A stretch of DNA of 64,000 bases from PALSA-612 sp963846915 (GTDB taxonomy: Bacteria; Actinomycetota; Thermoleophilia; Gaiellales; Gaiellaceae): NCBI GenBank assembly GCA_963846915.1, contig CAWJXV010000002.1:124001-188000 (forward strand), given 5' to 3'. The notes under the pieces were generated by a model. That model saw only the letters and a list, made by a program, of their open reading frames with translations, did not search any database and had not been told where the DNA came from. Positions 7,865 through 16,115 of this stretch are shown in pieces. Made by a program: the position numbers and the translations under genes. Numbering within the stretch: position 1 is the first letter of the stretch; the number at the start of each line of letters is the position of its first letter.

Positions 7865-8624
7865 TCAGTGTCGACCACCGCGCGAACGAGCGCGCGCGGA
7901 CGAGACACCGTGCGCCTCCGCCTCGAGCTCGTCCTCGAGCGGTTCGAGCCCGGGCGCCTCGCCCGTGCGGTGGGCCAGCGCCTGCTCCAGCAGCCAGTCT
8001 GCAAGCCAGGGGTTCCGCGGCAGCAGCGGCCCGTGGAGGTAGGTCCCGATGGCACGGCCGAGCCGGCAGCCCTCGTGGCCTGACGCTCCGTCATTCCCGA
8101 AGCCCGCGACGACGCGTCCGAGCGGCTCCGCGCCGTCGTCGAGGATCGTGCGTCCCGCGTGGTTCTCGAAGCCCGCGACCGTCTTCACGACGCCGGGCTC
8201 GAACTCGCATTCGAGGAGCACGTCGCCGATCATGCGCCGCTCGCCGGCGACGGTGTACAGAGGGAGCACTCCGGCTCCCGGCTGCTCCTCGCCGCCGCGA
8301 TCGCGGTAGAACCGCCCGAGGAGCTGATAGCCGCCGCACACCGCGAGCGCCGCCGCGCCGCCCGCGACCGCCTCGGCGAGCGCGGGGCCTCGTGTCGCGA
8401 GGTCGGGCGCGATCAGGGCCTGCTCTCTGTCCTGCCCTCCGCCGACGTAGTAGAGATCGACGCCGTCCGGCGTCGCGATCCCCGGGCTCGATCGTCACCA
8501 CGCCCAGCTCGACCCCGCGCCACGCCGCTCGCGCCGCGAGAACGGCGATGTTCCCACGGTCGGCGTAGATGTTCAGGTACCCCGGATACAGATGTCCTAC
8601 GACGATCCGCTCGGCGGTGTTCAC
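7865..8624 (-). CDS. gatD: Lipid II isoglutaminyl synthase, glutamine amidotransferase subunit GatD, frameshifted
   Basis: GatD supplies ammonia from glutamine to MurT, which amidates D-Glu of the peptidoglycan stem to D-isoglutamine. The N-terminus (AERIVVGHLYPGYLNIYADRGNI) and C-terminal parts are family-typical. The nucleophile Cys is in AVCGGYQLLG, and the His-containing segments are ENHAGRT and YLHGPLLPRNPWLAD. The two halves are in different frames: one surplus base in the C run at 8480-8483 breaks the link, and removing it gives EPGIATPDGVDLYYVGGGQ and a protein of 252 residues. A sequence error is likely because MurT needs this partner. The GTG start overlaps the murT stop by 4 nt. 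Confidence 0.88.
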
Positions 8625-9985
8625 GCTGCCCGCTCCCAGTACGGCTTGGCATGGCCGCGGCGCGTCACGATCGCCTGCAGTCCGAGCATGGCCGTGTACG
8701 TGGGTAGACAGACGAGCTCCCGGCCCGGCCCGGTCAGCTCGAGCCCGCGATCGAGCGCCTTCTCCAAATCGGGGATGACCTCGATCGCCGAGGCGTCGAA
8801 ACCGCTGTACTTGAAGCGCAGCGCGAGCTCTGCGGCCCGGTCGCCCGACGCGATCAACCGCTCGAGACCCGCTCCCAGCAGCTCGAAGTCGACGTCCCAG
8901 ATCCAGGACACGTCGCGGCCGTCCGCGATCGCGTCGTTCAGGGCCACGAGCGCGAGCCGGGGAGCTCCGGCCGAGACGACCGTCCGCAGCGCCTCGTTTG
9001 CCCCCGCCGGGTTCTTGATCAGGAGCACGAGCAAGGTGTGCCCGCCGAGGTCGATCCGTTCGAAACGGCCGAACGCAGGCACCGCGCGTCCGAGACCGGC
9101 GGAGATCGCGTCGAGGTCGACGCCGAGCGCCCGGGTCAGGGTCGCCGCGGCGAGCGCGTTGTAGACGTTGTAGAGCCCCGGGAGTGCCAGCTCGACGCGC
9201 CGTGTGCCCTCGGGCGTCACGAGGTCGAAGGCTGCACCGTCGGTCCCGTGAAGCTCGATCCGGCGCGCGGCCACGTCCAGCGCCGGCCGCGAGTGCCCGC
9301 ACGCCGGGCAGAGGTAGTCGCCGAGATGACCGACGTACGCCGCCGTGTAGTGGTACGGAGTCCCGCAGCGGACGCAGTACTTCGAGTCGGCGGCGTGCTG
9401 GAGGTCGGGCCGCGCCTGGGCGGGATCGTCGACGCCGAACGTGACGCCCTGCGCGTGCCCTGCCGCCAGGCTCCCGACGAGCGGATCGTCCGCGTTGACT
9501 GCCAGGACAGCATCGGCCGGGAGCTCGGGGATCATCGCCCGCCAGCGTTCTCCGACGATCTCGAGTTCGCCGTAGCGGTCGAGCTGATCGCGGAAGAGGT
9601 TCCCGAGCGAGACGACTCGCGGGCGCACGCGACGTGCCACCTCCGGGAGCGCCGCCTCGTCGACCTCGAACAGACCCAGATCGGCACCGCGCGTGGCCAC
9701 GAGCGTCGATGCGACGCCGGACATCAGATTCGCACCGGCCGCGTTCCGGGCCAGCTGCGCGTGAGGAGCGAGCACCGACGCGGCCAGCGCGCACGTCGTC
9801 GTCTTGCCGTTGGTCGCCGACACGAGCGCCGAGCCGCGCTCGAGCTTCGCCGCCAGCGCGTCGACAGCGTCGCGGTCGATCGACGCCAGGAGCTTGCCCG
9901 GGAGCGTCGTGCCGCCGCCGGCTCCGGCCAACCTGGACAGGCGCCCGACCCCACGGGCGAGCGCTACTTCGAGCTCGAGACGCAC
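8621..9985 (-). CDS. murT: Lipid II isoglutaminyl synthase subunit MurT
   Basis: MurT is a Mur-ligase-like ATPase that, with GatD, converts D-Glu to D-isoGln in lipid II. The 454-residue protein has the ATP-binding ATNGKTTT loop at about residues 57-64, the Mur-ligase centre, a four-Cys zinc ribbon (CVRCG and CPACG, roughly residues 203-228) that marks MurT among Mur ligases, and the DUF1727 C-terminus. TAGACT (minus strand, 9993-9998) lies 7 nt before the GTG, so the mRNA is probably leaderless. It is divergent from the HNR-repeat gene. Amidated stems are typical of actinobacterial walls. Confidence 0.93.
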   Translation of the reverse strand: MRLELEVALARGVGRLSRLAGAGGGTTLPGKLLASIDRDAVDALAAKLERGSALVSATNGKTTTCALAASVLAPHAQLARNAAGANLMSGVASTLVATRGADLGLFEVDEAALPEVARRVRPRVVSLGNLFRDQLDRYGELEIVGERWRAMIPELPADAVLAVNADDPLVGSLAAGHAQGVTFGVDDPAQARPDLQHAADSKYCVRCGTPYHYTAAYVGHLGDYLCPACGHSRPALDVAARRIELHGTDGAAFDLVTPEGTRRVELALPGLYNVYNALAAATLTRALGVDLDAISAGLGRAVPAFGRFERIDLGGHTLLVLLIKNPAGANEALRTVVSAGAPRLALVALNDAIADGRDVSWIWDVDFELLGAGLERLIASGDRAAELALRFKYSGFDASAIEVIPDLEKALDRGLELTGPGRELVCLPTYTAMLGLQAIVTRRGHAKPYWERAA

Positions 9986-10067
9986 CCGCCCAAGTCTATG
10001 GAGGCGACCGGATCAGCGAGCGCAGAGTCTCTTTGCACATCAGTGTTTATGCTCTATTCTGATTGCC
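9986..10067. promoter_or_regulatory. Divergent promoters for murT and the HNR-repeat gene
   Basis: To the right, TTGCAC (10033-10038), a 16-nt spacer and TATTCT (10055-10060) lie 7 nt before the ATG at 10068. To the left, TAGACT (minus strand, 9993-9998) lies 7 nt before the murT GTG. Both fit the leaderless pattern. Confidence 0.65.
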
Positions 10068-10754
10068 ATGGGCCGCAAGCGCGCCTACCGGGCGATCTCA
10101 CAGGTCGACCCCAAGGCGCTCGCGGAGTTCCAGGCCGGGATCCGCAAGCGCTACTCGGACGAAGACATCCTCGGCCAGCTCAAGTCCTGCGCGGCGCGAC
10201 TCGGCCGCTCGCCGACGATGCGCGAGTTCTCGGAGGACACGGAGACGACGATCCACCCGCAGACCGTGATCGAGCGGTTCGGGAGCTGGAATCGCGCCAA
10301 ACGTGCGGCCGGCCTCGTGCCGCGACGCTTCGCAACGAAGGAGGAACTGCTGGGCTGCCTGCGCGAGCTGGGGGAGAGGATCGGCCGCACGCCGACCGCG
10401 AAGGACGTCGACGCCCACCGCGGGCTCGTCCCGTCCAAATCCCTCTACTGGCACACGTTCGGCTCGTTGACGAACGCGCTCCGTGAGGCCGGCTTCGACG
10501 TGCCGGTGGGGGAGGAGCGGCTCGAGCGCGCGATCGAGCAGGGCGAGGAGCTCGCTCGCGAGCTCGGGCGACTGCCTCGTTTTGCCGATTGGTCGGTGGC
10601 CCGCAAGGCCGATCCGCGCCTCCTCAGCGAGTGGCAGGTGTACCGCATGTTCGACGCACGCCGGGGCGCATGGTCGACGTTTCAGTTCCTCGTCCGCGAC
10701 CGGCTCCTCGAAAGGGGGATCCAGGTCGCGTCGGACGGCACCCTGCGCGACTGA
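10068..10754 (+). CDS. Protein with homing-endonuclease-associated (HNR-type) repeats
   Basis: A 228-residue basic protein built from repeated helical units of about 55 residues. Unit 1 (about residues 31-85) contains AARLGRSPTMREF and RFGSWNRAKRAAGL. Unit 2 (about 90-145) contains GERIGRTPTAKDV and TFGSLTNALREAGF. Unit 3 (about 150-215) is degenerate, with ARELGRLPRFADW. This x-LGRxPTxxxF...FGSWNxAlraAGl pattern is the DNA-binding repeat often attached to homing endonucleases. No nuclease motif (HNH, GIY-YIG, LAGLIDADG) is present, so it is probably a DNA-binding protein. It sits 42 nt upstream of a sigma factor gene. Function is inferred only. Confidence 0.75.
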   Translation: MGRKRAYRAISQVDPKALAEFQAGIRKRYSDEDILGQLKSCAARLGRSPTMREFSEDTETTIHPQTVIERFGSWNRAKRAAGLVPRRFATKEELLGCLRELGERIGRTPTAKDVDAHRGLVPSKSLYWHTFGSLTNALREAGFDVPVGEERLERAIEQGEELARELGRLPRFADWSVARKADPRLLSEWQVYRMFDARRGAWSTFQFLVRDRLLERGIQVASDGTLRD

Positions 10755-10796
10755 TCCCGCTCACGGTCGAGGCCTCTGCTGCCGATAGGTGCAGAG

Positions 10797-11723
10797 ATGG
10801 CACGCGCGCTGCGCAAAGTCGAGCCCGAGGGCGAGGCCGAACCGACTCTGCTTGTCGACCCCGAGCGGGTCGACGAGCCCGAGGACGAGGAGAGCGAGCC
10901 TCAGCTTCGCGACCCGCTCAAGCTCTACGTGCGGCAGATCGGCGACGGCCGCCTGCTCACGAGGGACGAGGAACGCGAGCTCGCGCGTCGCAAGGACCAG
11001 GGCGACGAGGACGCGAAGCGCCGGCTGATCGAGAGCAATCTCCGGCTCGTGATGTCGATCACGCGGAACTACACGAAGGCCGGCGTGCCCTTGCTCGATC
11101 TCATCCAGGAGGGAAACCTCGGCCTGATCCGCGCCGTCGAGAAGTTCGACTACCGGATGGGTTACAAGCTCTCGACCTACGCCACCTGGTGGATTCGCCA
11201 GGCGGTCACGCGCGCGCTCGCCGACCAGGGCCGTCTGATCCGGCTTCCCGTACACGTCGCCGACCAGGTGCGCAGGGTCGCCCGCTCGCGCCGGGTCCTG
11301 GCGCAAAAGCTGAACCGCGACCCGACGATCGCCGAGATGGCCAAGGAGAGCGGGTTCCCCGAGAGCCGCGTGAAACACCTGCTCGAGCTCGTCGAGGACC
11401 CGGTCAGCCTGGAGACCCCGGTCGGGGACGGCGACAGCCTGTACTCGGACCTGATCGAGGACGAGTCGACGCAGCAGCCTGAGGCCGCGACCGCCGAGAG
11501 CCTCCAGTCGGTCGAGTTGCGGGAAGCGCTCGACCGCCTCGAGCCACGGCTGCGCGACATCCTCGAGCGACGCTTCGGCCTTGCCGGCAGCCATCCGCAG
11601 ACGCTCGAGTTCATCGGCAAGGAGCTGGGCATCACTCGCGAACGCGTCCGCCAACTCGAGACGCGTGCGCTCAAGGAGCTCCGGCAGACCGCGCCCGAGC
11701 TCTCGTACTACCTGACCACGTAG
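10797..11723 (+). CDS. RNA polymerase sigma factor, sigma-70 family (RpoD-like, group 2)
   Basis: A 308-residue sigma-70 factor. Region 1.2 begins near DPLKLYVRQIG. Region 2 holds NLRLVMSITRNYTKAGVPLLDLIQEGNLGLIRAVEKFDYRMGYK split across its helices, with the STYATWWIRQAV -10-recognition helix. Region 3 follows, and region 4.2 carries the HTH ITRERVRQLETRAL. It lacks region 1.1, unlike the sigma gene facing it, so it is more likely an alternative primary-like factor than the housekeeping one. It is convergent with that gene across a 55-bp gap. It may be transcribed with the HNR-repeat gene 42 nt upstream. Confidence 0.9.
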   Translation: MARALRKVEPEGEAEPTLLVDPERVDEPEDEESEPQLRDPLKLYVRQIGDGRLLTRDEERELARRKDQGDEDAKRRLIESNLRLVMSITRNYTKAGVPLLDLIQEGNLGLIRAVEKFDYRMGYKLSTYATWWIRQAVTRALADQGRLIRLPVHVADQVRRVARSRRVLAQKLNRDPTIAEMAKESGFPESRVKHLLELVEDPVSLETPVGDGDSLYSDLIEDESTQQPEAATAESLQSVELREALDRLEPRLRDILERRFGLAGSHPQTLEFIGKELGITRERVRQLETRALKELRQTAPELSYYLTT

Positions 11724-11730
11724 ATACGGA

Positions 11731-11762
11731 ATCGGTGCCAGACTGAAGTCTGGGACACCGAT
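11731..11762. terminator. Bidirectional hairpin between two convergent sigma genes
   Basis: The arms ATCGGTG/CACCGAT and CCAGACT/AGTCTGG form a near-perfect stem around a short GA-rich loop. A second palindrome, CTAGCTTGTACAGCTAG, follows at 11766-11782 and overlaps the stop codon of the minus-strand sigma gene. Confidence 0.7.
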
Positions 11763-11778
11763 GCTCTAGCTTGTACAG

Positions 11779-12852
11779 CTAGTACGGAACCGCCTGGATC
11801 TCGCGCAGGCTCGCGAGGCGACGGAGTGCCTCGACCTCGATCTGCCGCACGCGCTCGCGCGTGAGCCCGAGCCGGCGTCCGATCTCCTCGAGCGTCTTCG
11901 GCTCCTGGTCGTCGAGGCCGTACCGGAGCGCCAGCACCTCGCGCTCGCGCTCGGTGAGTGCACGCAGGGCCTGCTGCAGAGCCTGACTGCGGAGCGAGAG
12001 CTCCACCTGCTCGTCCGGGAGCGGCCCTTCGCCGGCGACGAAATCGCCGAGGACTGCCTCTTCCTGGTCGCCGACCGGCTGGTCGAGGCTGGTCGCGGCG
12101 CGGGCGGCTGCGCGCACCTCGCGGGCCTGCTGGATCGGGAGGCTCGCCTCCTCGGCGATCTCCTCGAGCGACGGCTCGCGGCCCAGCTGCGTCCACAGGT
12201 TGCGCTCGGCGCGGTTCATCTTCTGCAGCCGCTCGACGATGTGGACGGGCATGCGGATCGTCCGGGCCTTGTCGGCGAGCGCGCGGGCGACCGCCTGCCG
12301 GATCCACCAGGTCGCGTACGTCGAGAACTTGTAGCCGCGGCGCCAGTCGAACTTCTCGACGGCGCGGATGAGGCCGAGCGTGCCTTCCTGGATCAGGTCG
12401 AGGAAAGGGAGGCCCTGGTTGCGGTAGTTCTTCGCGATCGAGACGACGAGGCGGAGGTTCGCCTGGATCATGTGCTGTTTTGCACTTTCATCGCCGCGCT
12501 CGATCCGCTTGGCGAGCTCTACCTCCTGGGCCGCCGTCAGCAGCGGATGTCGCCCCGCCTCGCGCAGGAAGAGCTGCAACGCGTCGGTGGTCGTCTCGAC
12601 GGGCGCCGTGAGAACTGCAGCGGTGGTCTCGCGCTCTTCCTCGATCAGCTCGTAGCCGCGCGCCTCGAGCTCCCGAAAGACGAGATCCGATTCGACTGCA
12701 TCGAAGCCGTGCAGGTCGAGCAACTCGCCGAGCTCCGTCGTCTTGATCGAGCCCTGCGTGTCCGCGGTTTCCAGGAGCTGAAGGAAATCCTCGCTCTGGA
12801 AGAGAGTCTCGAAATCGACTGTCGGCTCTTCGGGCCGCTCAGTGGTCGTCAT
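11779..12852 (-). CDS. rpoD: Probable primary RNA polymerase sigma factor
   Basis: A 357-residue sigma-70 protein with an acidic region-1.1-like N-terminus (residues 1-80, including TTELGELLDLHGFD), then region 1.2 (DALQLFLREAGRHPLLTAAQE), region 2 (NLRLVVSIAKNYRNQGLPFLD, STYATWWIRQAVARALAD), region 3, and region 4.2 with the HTH LTRERVRQIEVEALRRL. The region-1.1 domain and canonical spacing make it the better candidate for the housekeeping sigma factor. A possible -10, TATGCT, lies on the minus strand at 12934-12939, about 80 nt upstream, implying a leader. The gene is convergent with another sigma-70 gene. Confidence 0.9.
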   Translation of the reverse strand: MTTTERPEEPTVDFETLFQSEDFLQLLETADTQGSIKTTELGELLDLHGFDAVESDLVFRELEARGYELIEEERETTAAVLTAPVETTTDALQLFLREAGRHPLLTAAQEVELAKRIERGDESAKQHMIQANLRLVVSIAKNYRNQGLPFLDLIQEGTLGLIRAVEKFDWRRGYKFSTYATWWIRQAVARALADKARTIRMPVHIVERLQKMNRAERNLWTQLGREPSLEEIAEEASLPIQQAREVRAAARAATSLDQPVGDQEEAVLGDFVAGEGPLPDEQVELSLRSQALQQALRALTEREREVLALRYGLDDQEPKTLEEIGRRLGLTRERVRQIEVEALRRLASLREIQAVPY

Positions 12853-13321
12853 CCACGCCTCGCTTCCGCTCGTATGCGCCGCCCGCTCGGTCGGCGCACC
12901 GTCTTCCTTCCGCAGGCGCCCACCGCGCGGATAAGCATAGCCTCAGGCCACGGCCAGGCGAAAGGGCCCGGGCTGAATCCGGTCTGCACGATAACGCGCG
13001 TTATGTCAAGTTGGCCGATTCGAGCTCGAGCCCGACGACTCCCCCGGGCTTGCCCACACGACTCCACACACGGTGGAAATATGGACGACGGAGAGCTTGC
13101 TGCAAATTGCGGACTTTCCCTCTACGGCAGGTCTTGCGCCCGACGGCCGCAGATCGTAGAGTCACGACTGCGTCGAGCACGGAGCGCCGGTAGGACGAAT
13201 CCGGGCCAGGCGGCGGAAAGCGCAAGCAGACCGTCGGCGGGTCCGGAGGACGAAAGCGCCACCGGCTCGGCGCATTTTCTTTGCGCCGGAACGCCGGACC
13301 CCTGGATAGGATCTCGTAGCC
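12853..13321. promoter_or_regulatory. 469-bp intergenic region upstream of the primary sigma gene
   Basis: No convincing gene is visible. On the minus strand a -10-like TATGCT lies at 12934-12939, with a plausible -35 17 nt upstream. A perfect 14-bp palindrome, ATAACGCGCGTTAT, is at 12991-13004, immediately beside a TTGACA hexamer (minus strand, 13000-13010 area), so it could be an operator over a second promoter. At the right end TAGGAT (13306-13311) probably drives the small membrane-protein gene at 13322. Confidence 0.5.
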
Positions 13322-13531
13322 ATGCACCTGCGCGCTCCCAGCACCGCACCGGGCACCCAGGCCTTTCTCTGGGGACTCGTGTTCGCGATCTACGTCTGGC
13401 TGTTCGCCCTTGCGGTCGGGGTCGACGAGTCCGTCGCGGGCCTGCTGGGCGCACTCGTGGGCGCCGCCGTCTTCCTGCTCGTGCGGCTCTACGGCGAGGA
13501 TCTGACGCGCCGCCGCGGCGCCAGGTCCTGA
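13322..13531 (+). CDS. Small two-helix membrane protein
   Basis: A 69-residue protein with two hydrophobic segments, about residues 15-37 (FLWGLVFAIYVWLFALAVGV) and 39-56 (AGLLGALVGAAVFLLVRLY), and a basic C-terminus, so both ends are probably cytoplasmic. TAGGAT lies about 10 nt before the ATG. Codon third positions are almost all G or C, as in neighbouring real genes. No family is recognised. Its last 43 nt overlap a predicted minus-strand gene. Confidence 0.65.
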   Translation: MHLRAPSTAPGTQAFLWGLVFAIYVWLFALAVGVDESVAGLLGALVGAAVFLLVRLYGEDLTRRRGARS

Positions 13532-13695
13532 GCCCCGGCGAGCGCCCGCACGAGGTTGTGCGCCTGGTTGCGCCCGAGAGCCTTCTCGAGCCTGCGCCGG
13601 GCGGGAACCCGCTGCGCGATGGCACGGCCGACGAGGGCGCAGTGGCCCAGCAGCCGGCGCCGCGCATGCTTCTCGTCGATCACATAGGAGCTCAT
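13489..13695 (-). CDS. Small basic hypothetical protein
   Basis: A 68-residue, strongly basic protein (start SSYVIDEKHARRRLLGHC). Support comes from a good Shine-Dalgarno GGGAGGA 7 nt before the ATG and from GC-rich codon third positions. It lies 66 nt downstream of the zinc-ribbon gene on the same strand. No family is recognised. The tail overlaps the end of the opposite-strand small membrane-protein gene by 43 nt, which lowers confidence. Confidence 0.45.
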   Translation of the reverse strand: MSSYVIDEKHARRRLLGHCALVGRAIAQRVPARRRLEKALGRNQAHNLVRALAGAQDLAPRRRVRSSP

Positions 13696-13761
13696 CTGCT
13701 GTCCTCCCTCACGTGATCGGCACCGATTCGCCTCCGGCGCATCCCTGACGAGAGTGGAATG

Positions 13762-14367
13762 TCAGTGCAGCTCGAGCCGCCGGGCGTCGAACGCCGACGA
13801 GTCGAGCTGGGCGCGGAACTCCGCCACCGTTCGGAGGGCGTCGTCGTGGAACACGTGCTCGACGACGCCCACCGCCGCGTCGTTGTGGAACGGCATGTCG
13901 ACGTGTGCCGCGGAGACGATGTTGATCGACACACGCAGACACGCCGGGCACCGCACGGCGAGCCCGACCGAGCCCTCCGCATGGCCGGGCGCGAGCAGCC
14001 AGAACATCGAGGGGAACACCGGCCGCGGACGTTCCTCCGGGTAGCAGAAGAAGCTCCAGGGCCACTCCCCCGCTCCGATCCGTCGCGCCGCGAGATCGCC
14101 GAACTCGCCCTCGACCGGCTCGAGCCGGTCGGTCATCAGGTTCAGGAACACGCGCGAGTCGAGCCCGAGCGGCGCCCAGTCGAGCTCGTCGTGCGCCACG
14201 AGACCGACGTGCTCGTCGCCACACGCGCACGCGTAGCGAACGCGGAAGACCGCCGGATGCGCTGTGCCCGGCAGCCGGTCGAGCTCCCGGAAGTCGTGGA
14301 GCAGCACCCGGGACTCACCACGGGCCGGGCACGAGAACGTGTAACGGGTGCTGAGCGCGTCGTACAT
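13762..14367 (-). CDS. Hypothetical zinc-ribbon protein (CpXC-like)
   Basis: A 201-residue protein with three Cys clusters: FSCPARG near the N-terminus, ACACGDEH at about residues 44-51 and VRCPACLRV at about 140-148. The pattern suggests a zinc ribbon, loosely like CpXC-domain proteins, which often bind divalent metal in a structural role. The rest (LHDFRELDRLPGTAHPAVF, WPWSFFCYPEERPRPVFPSM) has no motif I can assign. It lies 52 nt downstream of apt on the same strand. The function is unknown. Confidence 0.7.
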   Translation of the reverse strand: MYDALSTRYTFSCPARGESRVLLHDFRELDRLPGTAHPAVFRVRYACACGDEHVGLVAHDELDWAPLGLDSRVFLNLMTDRLEPVEGEFGDLAARRIGAGEWPWSFFCYPEERPRPVFPSMFWLLAPGHAEGSVGLAVRCPACLRVSINIVSAAHVDMPFHNDAAVGVVEHVFHDDALRTVAEFRAQLDSSAFDARRLELH

Positions 14368-14419
14368 CCTGATGTTCTAGTCGACACGCCGGACGTGTTC
14401 CTGAACGGCGCTGCGCGCC

Positions 14420-14938
14420 TCAGTACTCGATCAGCGAGTAGACGTCGTAGCCCTGGAGTTGCTCGCGGCCGTTCAGGAACGCGAGCTCGATGATGAACGG
14501 CAGCCCGACGACCTCTCCTCCGAGCTGCTCGACGAGCTCTACCGTCGCCCGTGCGGTACCGCCGGTCGCGAGCACGTCGTCGTGGACGAGCACCCGCTGT
14601 CCGGGGCGGATCGAGTCCGCGTGGACCTCGAGCTGGTCGAATCCGTACTCGAGCGCGTATTTCACCGCCACGGTTCGCCACGGGAGCTTGCCGGGCTTCC
14701 TGGCCGGCACGAAGCCGCACCCGAGCCGGCAGGCGAGCGCACCGCCCGTGATGTACCCGCGCGCTTCGGCGCCGAGCACGACGTCCGGCTCGCGCGGTGC
14801 GGCCCACTCCGCGATCCTCTCGACGGTCTCGCGCAGCGCCTCCCGGTCGGAGAGCAGGGGCATGATGTCCTTGAAGACGACGCCCGGCTTCGGGAAGTCC
14901 GGAACGTCGCGAATCTTCGCCTTCAGGTCGACTGGCAC
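14420..14938 (-). CDS. apt: Adenine phosphoribosyltransferase
   Basis: Apt salvages adenine with PRPP to give AMP in the cytosol. The 172-residue protein has the family start (IRDVPDFPKPGVVFKDI), the GAEARGYITGGALA loop, and the PRPP-binding motif VLVHDDVLATGGTA at about residues 117-130. TAGGCT on the minus strand (14945-14950) lies 6 nt before the GTG, so this gene probably has its own leaderless promoter although it follows merR by only 20 nt. Confidence 0.94.
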   Translation of the reverse strand: MPVDLKAKIRDVPDFPKPGVVFKDIMPLLSDREALRETVERIAEWAAPREPDVVLGAEARGYITGGALACRLGCGFVPARKPGKLPWRTVAVKYALEYGFDQLEVHADSIRPGQRVLVHDDVLATGGTARATVELVEQLGGEVVGLPFIIELAFLNGREQLQGYDVYSLIEY

Positions 14939-14958
14939 GCGCGGAGCCTATCCGTCCG

Positions 14959-15657
14959 TCAGCTTGCGGCGAGGCGGCGCAGGCTACGCCAGAGGAGGAG
15001 CTGGGACAGGTCCTGGACGAGCTCTCCGAGGGCACGAAGGTCTTCGAGCCCGGCCTGGCGCCGTTCGACGCTCCGCGCGTGCAGCGCAGGCGCGGTGATC
15101 TGTCCGAGCAGGCCCGCGTTGCGTTCTGCCGACGTCTGGAAGGTGCGGAGGTGCCTGGCGCTCATGCCGTATCCGGCGAGCTGCCCGCACAGCGCGGCCA
15201 CCTCCACGTCCGAGTCGAGATAGCGGCGCTCCCCACGCACCGTGGTCGGCTGCAGGAGCCCGAACCCCTCGAGGTCGCGCACGAGCGACGGAACGATCTG
15301 AGCGCGTGCGCAGAGCTCGTCCAGCGAAAACTCCTTCTCCTCGGTTGCAAGCGCGGGCCGGCTCTGACGGCGCCTCCCCTTCTGCACCGACGTCGCGAGC
15401 TCCTGCCGGATCACGCGGAGCGGCAGGAACTCGTCGCGCTGCAGGCGCAGGATCGTCTCGAGGCGGTCGACGTCGTCTTCGCTGAACATCCGGTACCCGC
15501 CGCGCGTGCGCCGCGGCGCCAGCAACCCCTGCTCTTCGAGGTAGCGGATCTTCGAGATCGAGATGTCGGGAAACTCGGCCTTCAGCCGCCGGCAGACGGC
15601 GCCGATCGTCTGCAGGCGAGGCGCCTGGGCGGGCTCGTATTTCGTCGCGACGCTCAT
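14959..15657 (-). CDS. MerR-family transcriptional regulator (Rv1828-like)
   Basis: A 232-residue protein with an N-terminal MerR winged helix (TIGAVCRRLKAEFPDISISKIRYLEEQGLLAPRR, then GYRMFSEDDVDRLETILRLQ at about residues 15-80). A second MerR-like HTH follows at about 110-150 (FSLDELCARAQIVPSLVRDLEGFGLL), then a helical C-terminus. Two-HTH MerR proteins directly downstream of a GarA-type FHA gene are known in mycobacteria (Rv1827-Rv1828). The start overlaps the FHA stop by one base (TGATG), so the two are coupled. Its target genes are unknown. Confidence 0.85.
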   Translation of the reverse strand: MSVATKYEPAQAPRLQTIGAVCRRLKAEFPDISISKIRYLEEQGLLAPRRTRGGYRMFSEDDVDRLETILRLQRDEFLPLRVIRQELATSVQKGRRRQSRPALATEEKEFSLDELCARAQIVPSLVRDLEGFGLLQPTTVRGERRYLDSDVEVAALCGQLAGYGMSARHLRTFQTSAERNAGLLGQITAPALHARSVERRQAGLEDLRALGELVQDLSQLLLWRSLRRLAAS

Positions 15658-16115
15658 CAGGCCAGGAACACGAAGCGGTACTTGCCGATCTGGACTTCGT
15701 CGTCGTCGGTCAGCGGCGCCTGCTCGATGCGCCGCCGGTTCAGGAACGTTCCGTTCAGGCTGCCGAGATCCTCGATCACGAACCTCCCGTCGACTTGGAC
15801 GACCACCGAGTGCCGCCGCGACACGGTCACGTCGTCGAGAAACACGTCGCAGTCCGGCGAGCGGCCGATCGTGGTGCGCTCCGCGTGGAGCGAGAACACC
15901 TCGCCGGAGCGCCCCCCGCCCGAGCGGACGACGAGCGCCGGCCCTTCGATCCCCTCGACGCCGGCGGTCGCCTCTTCGGCGATCTGGTCGGGCGTGTAGC
16001 TCAGCGTCTGCTCGGCCTCGTTTCCCTCGTGCTCGAGCATCGCGCCGCAGCGGGCGCAGAAATTCGCGGCTTCGGAGTTCTGGAAGCCGCACTCGGCGCA
16101 GTAGATGTGGCTCAC
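15657..16115 (-). CDS. Zinc-ribbon/FHA protein, GarA/OdhI-like
   Basis: A 152-residue protein. An N-terminal zinc ribbon has CAEC at residues 6-9 and CARC at 21-24. A linker with a Thr-containing acidic stretch (EAEQTLSYTPDQ, about 33-44) precedes an FHA domain at about 80-150 with GRSPDCDVFL, VSRRHSVV and LGSLNGTFLN, the phosphothreonine-binding residues. In GarA/OdhI a phosphorylated N-terminal Thr folds onto the FHA domain and frees TCA-cycle enzymes from inhibition. The conserved neighbour merR supports that kinship. The added zinc ribbon is not in mycobacterial GarA. Coupling to the genes on both sides is by 1- and 4-nt overlaps. Confidence 0.85.
   Translation of the reverse strand: MSHIYCAECGFQNSEAANFCARCGAMLEHEGNEAEQTLSYTPDQIAEEATAGVEGIEGPALVVRSGGGRSGEVFSLHAERTTIGRSPDCDVFLDDVTVSRRHSVVVQVDGRFVIEDLGSLNGTFLNRRRIEQAPLTDDDEVQIGKYRFVFLA

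Noticed and set aside
12853..13321. Protein genes in the gap upstream of the primary sigma gene
   Set aside because: The short frames there have no Shine-Dalgarno, no TANNNT box at the right distance and no recognisable motif.
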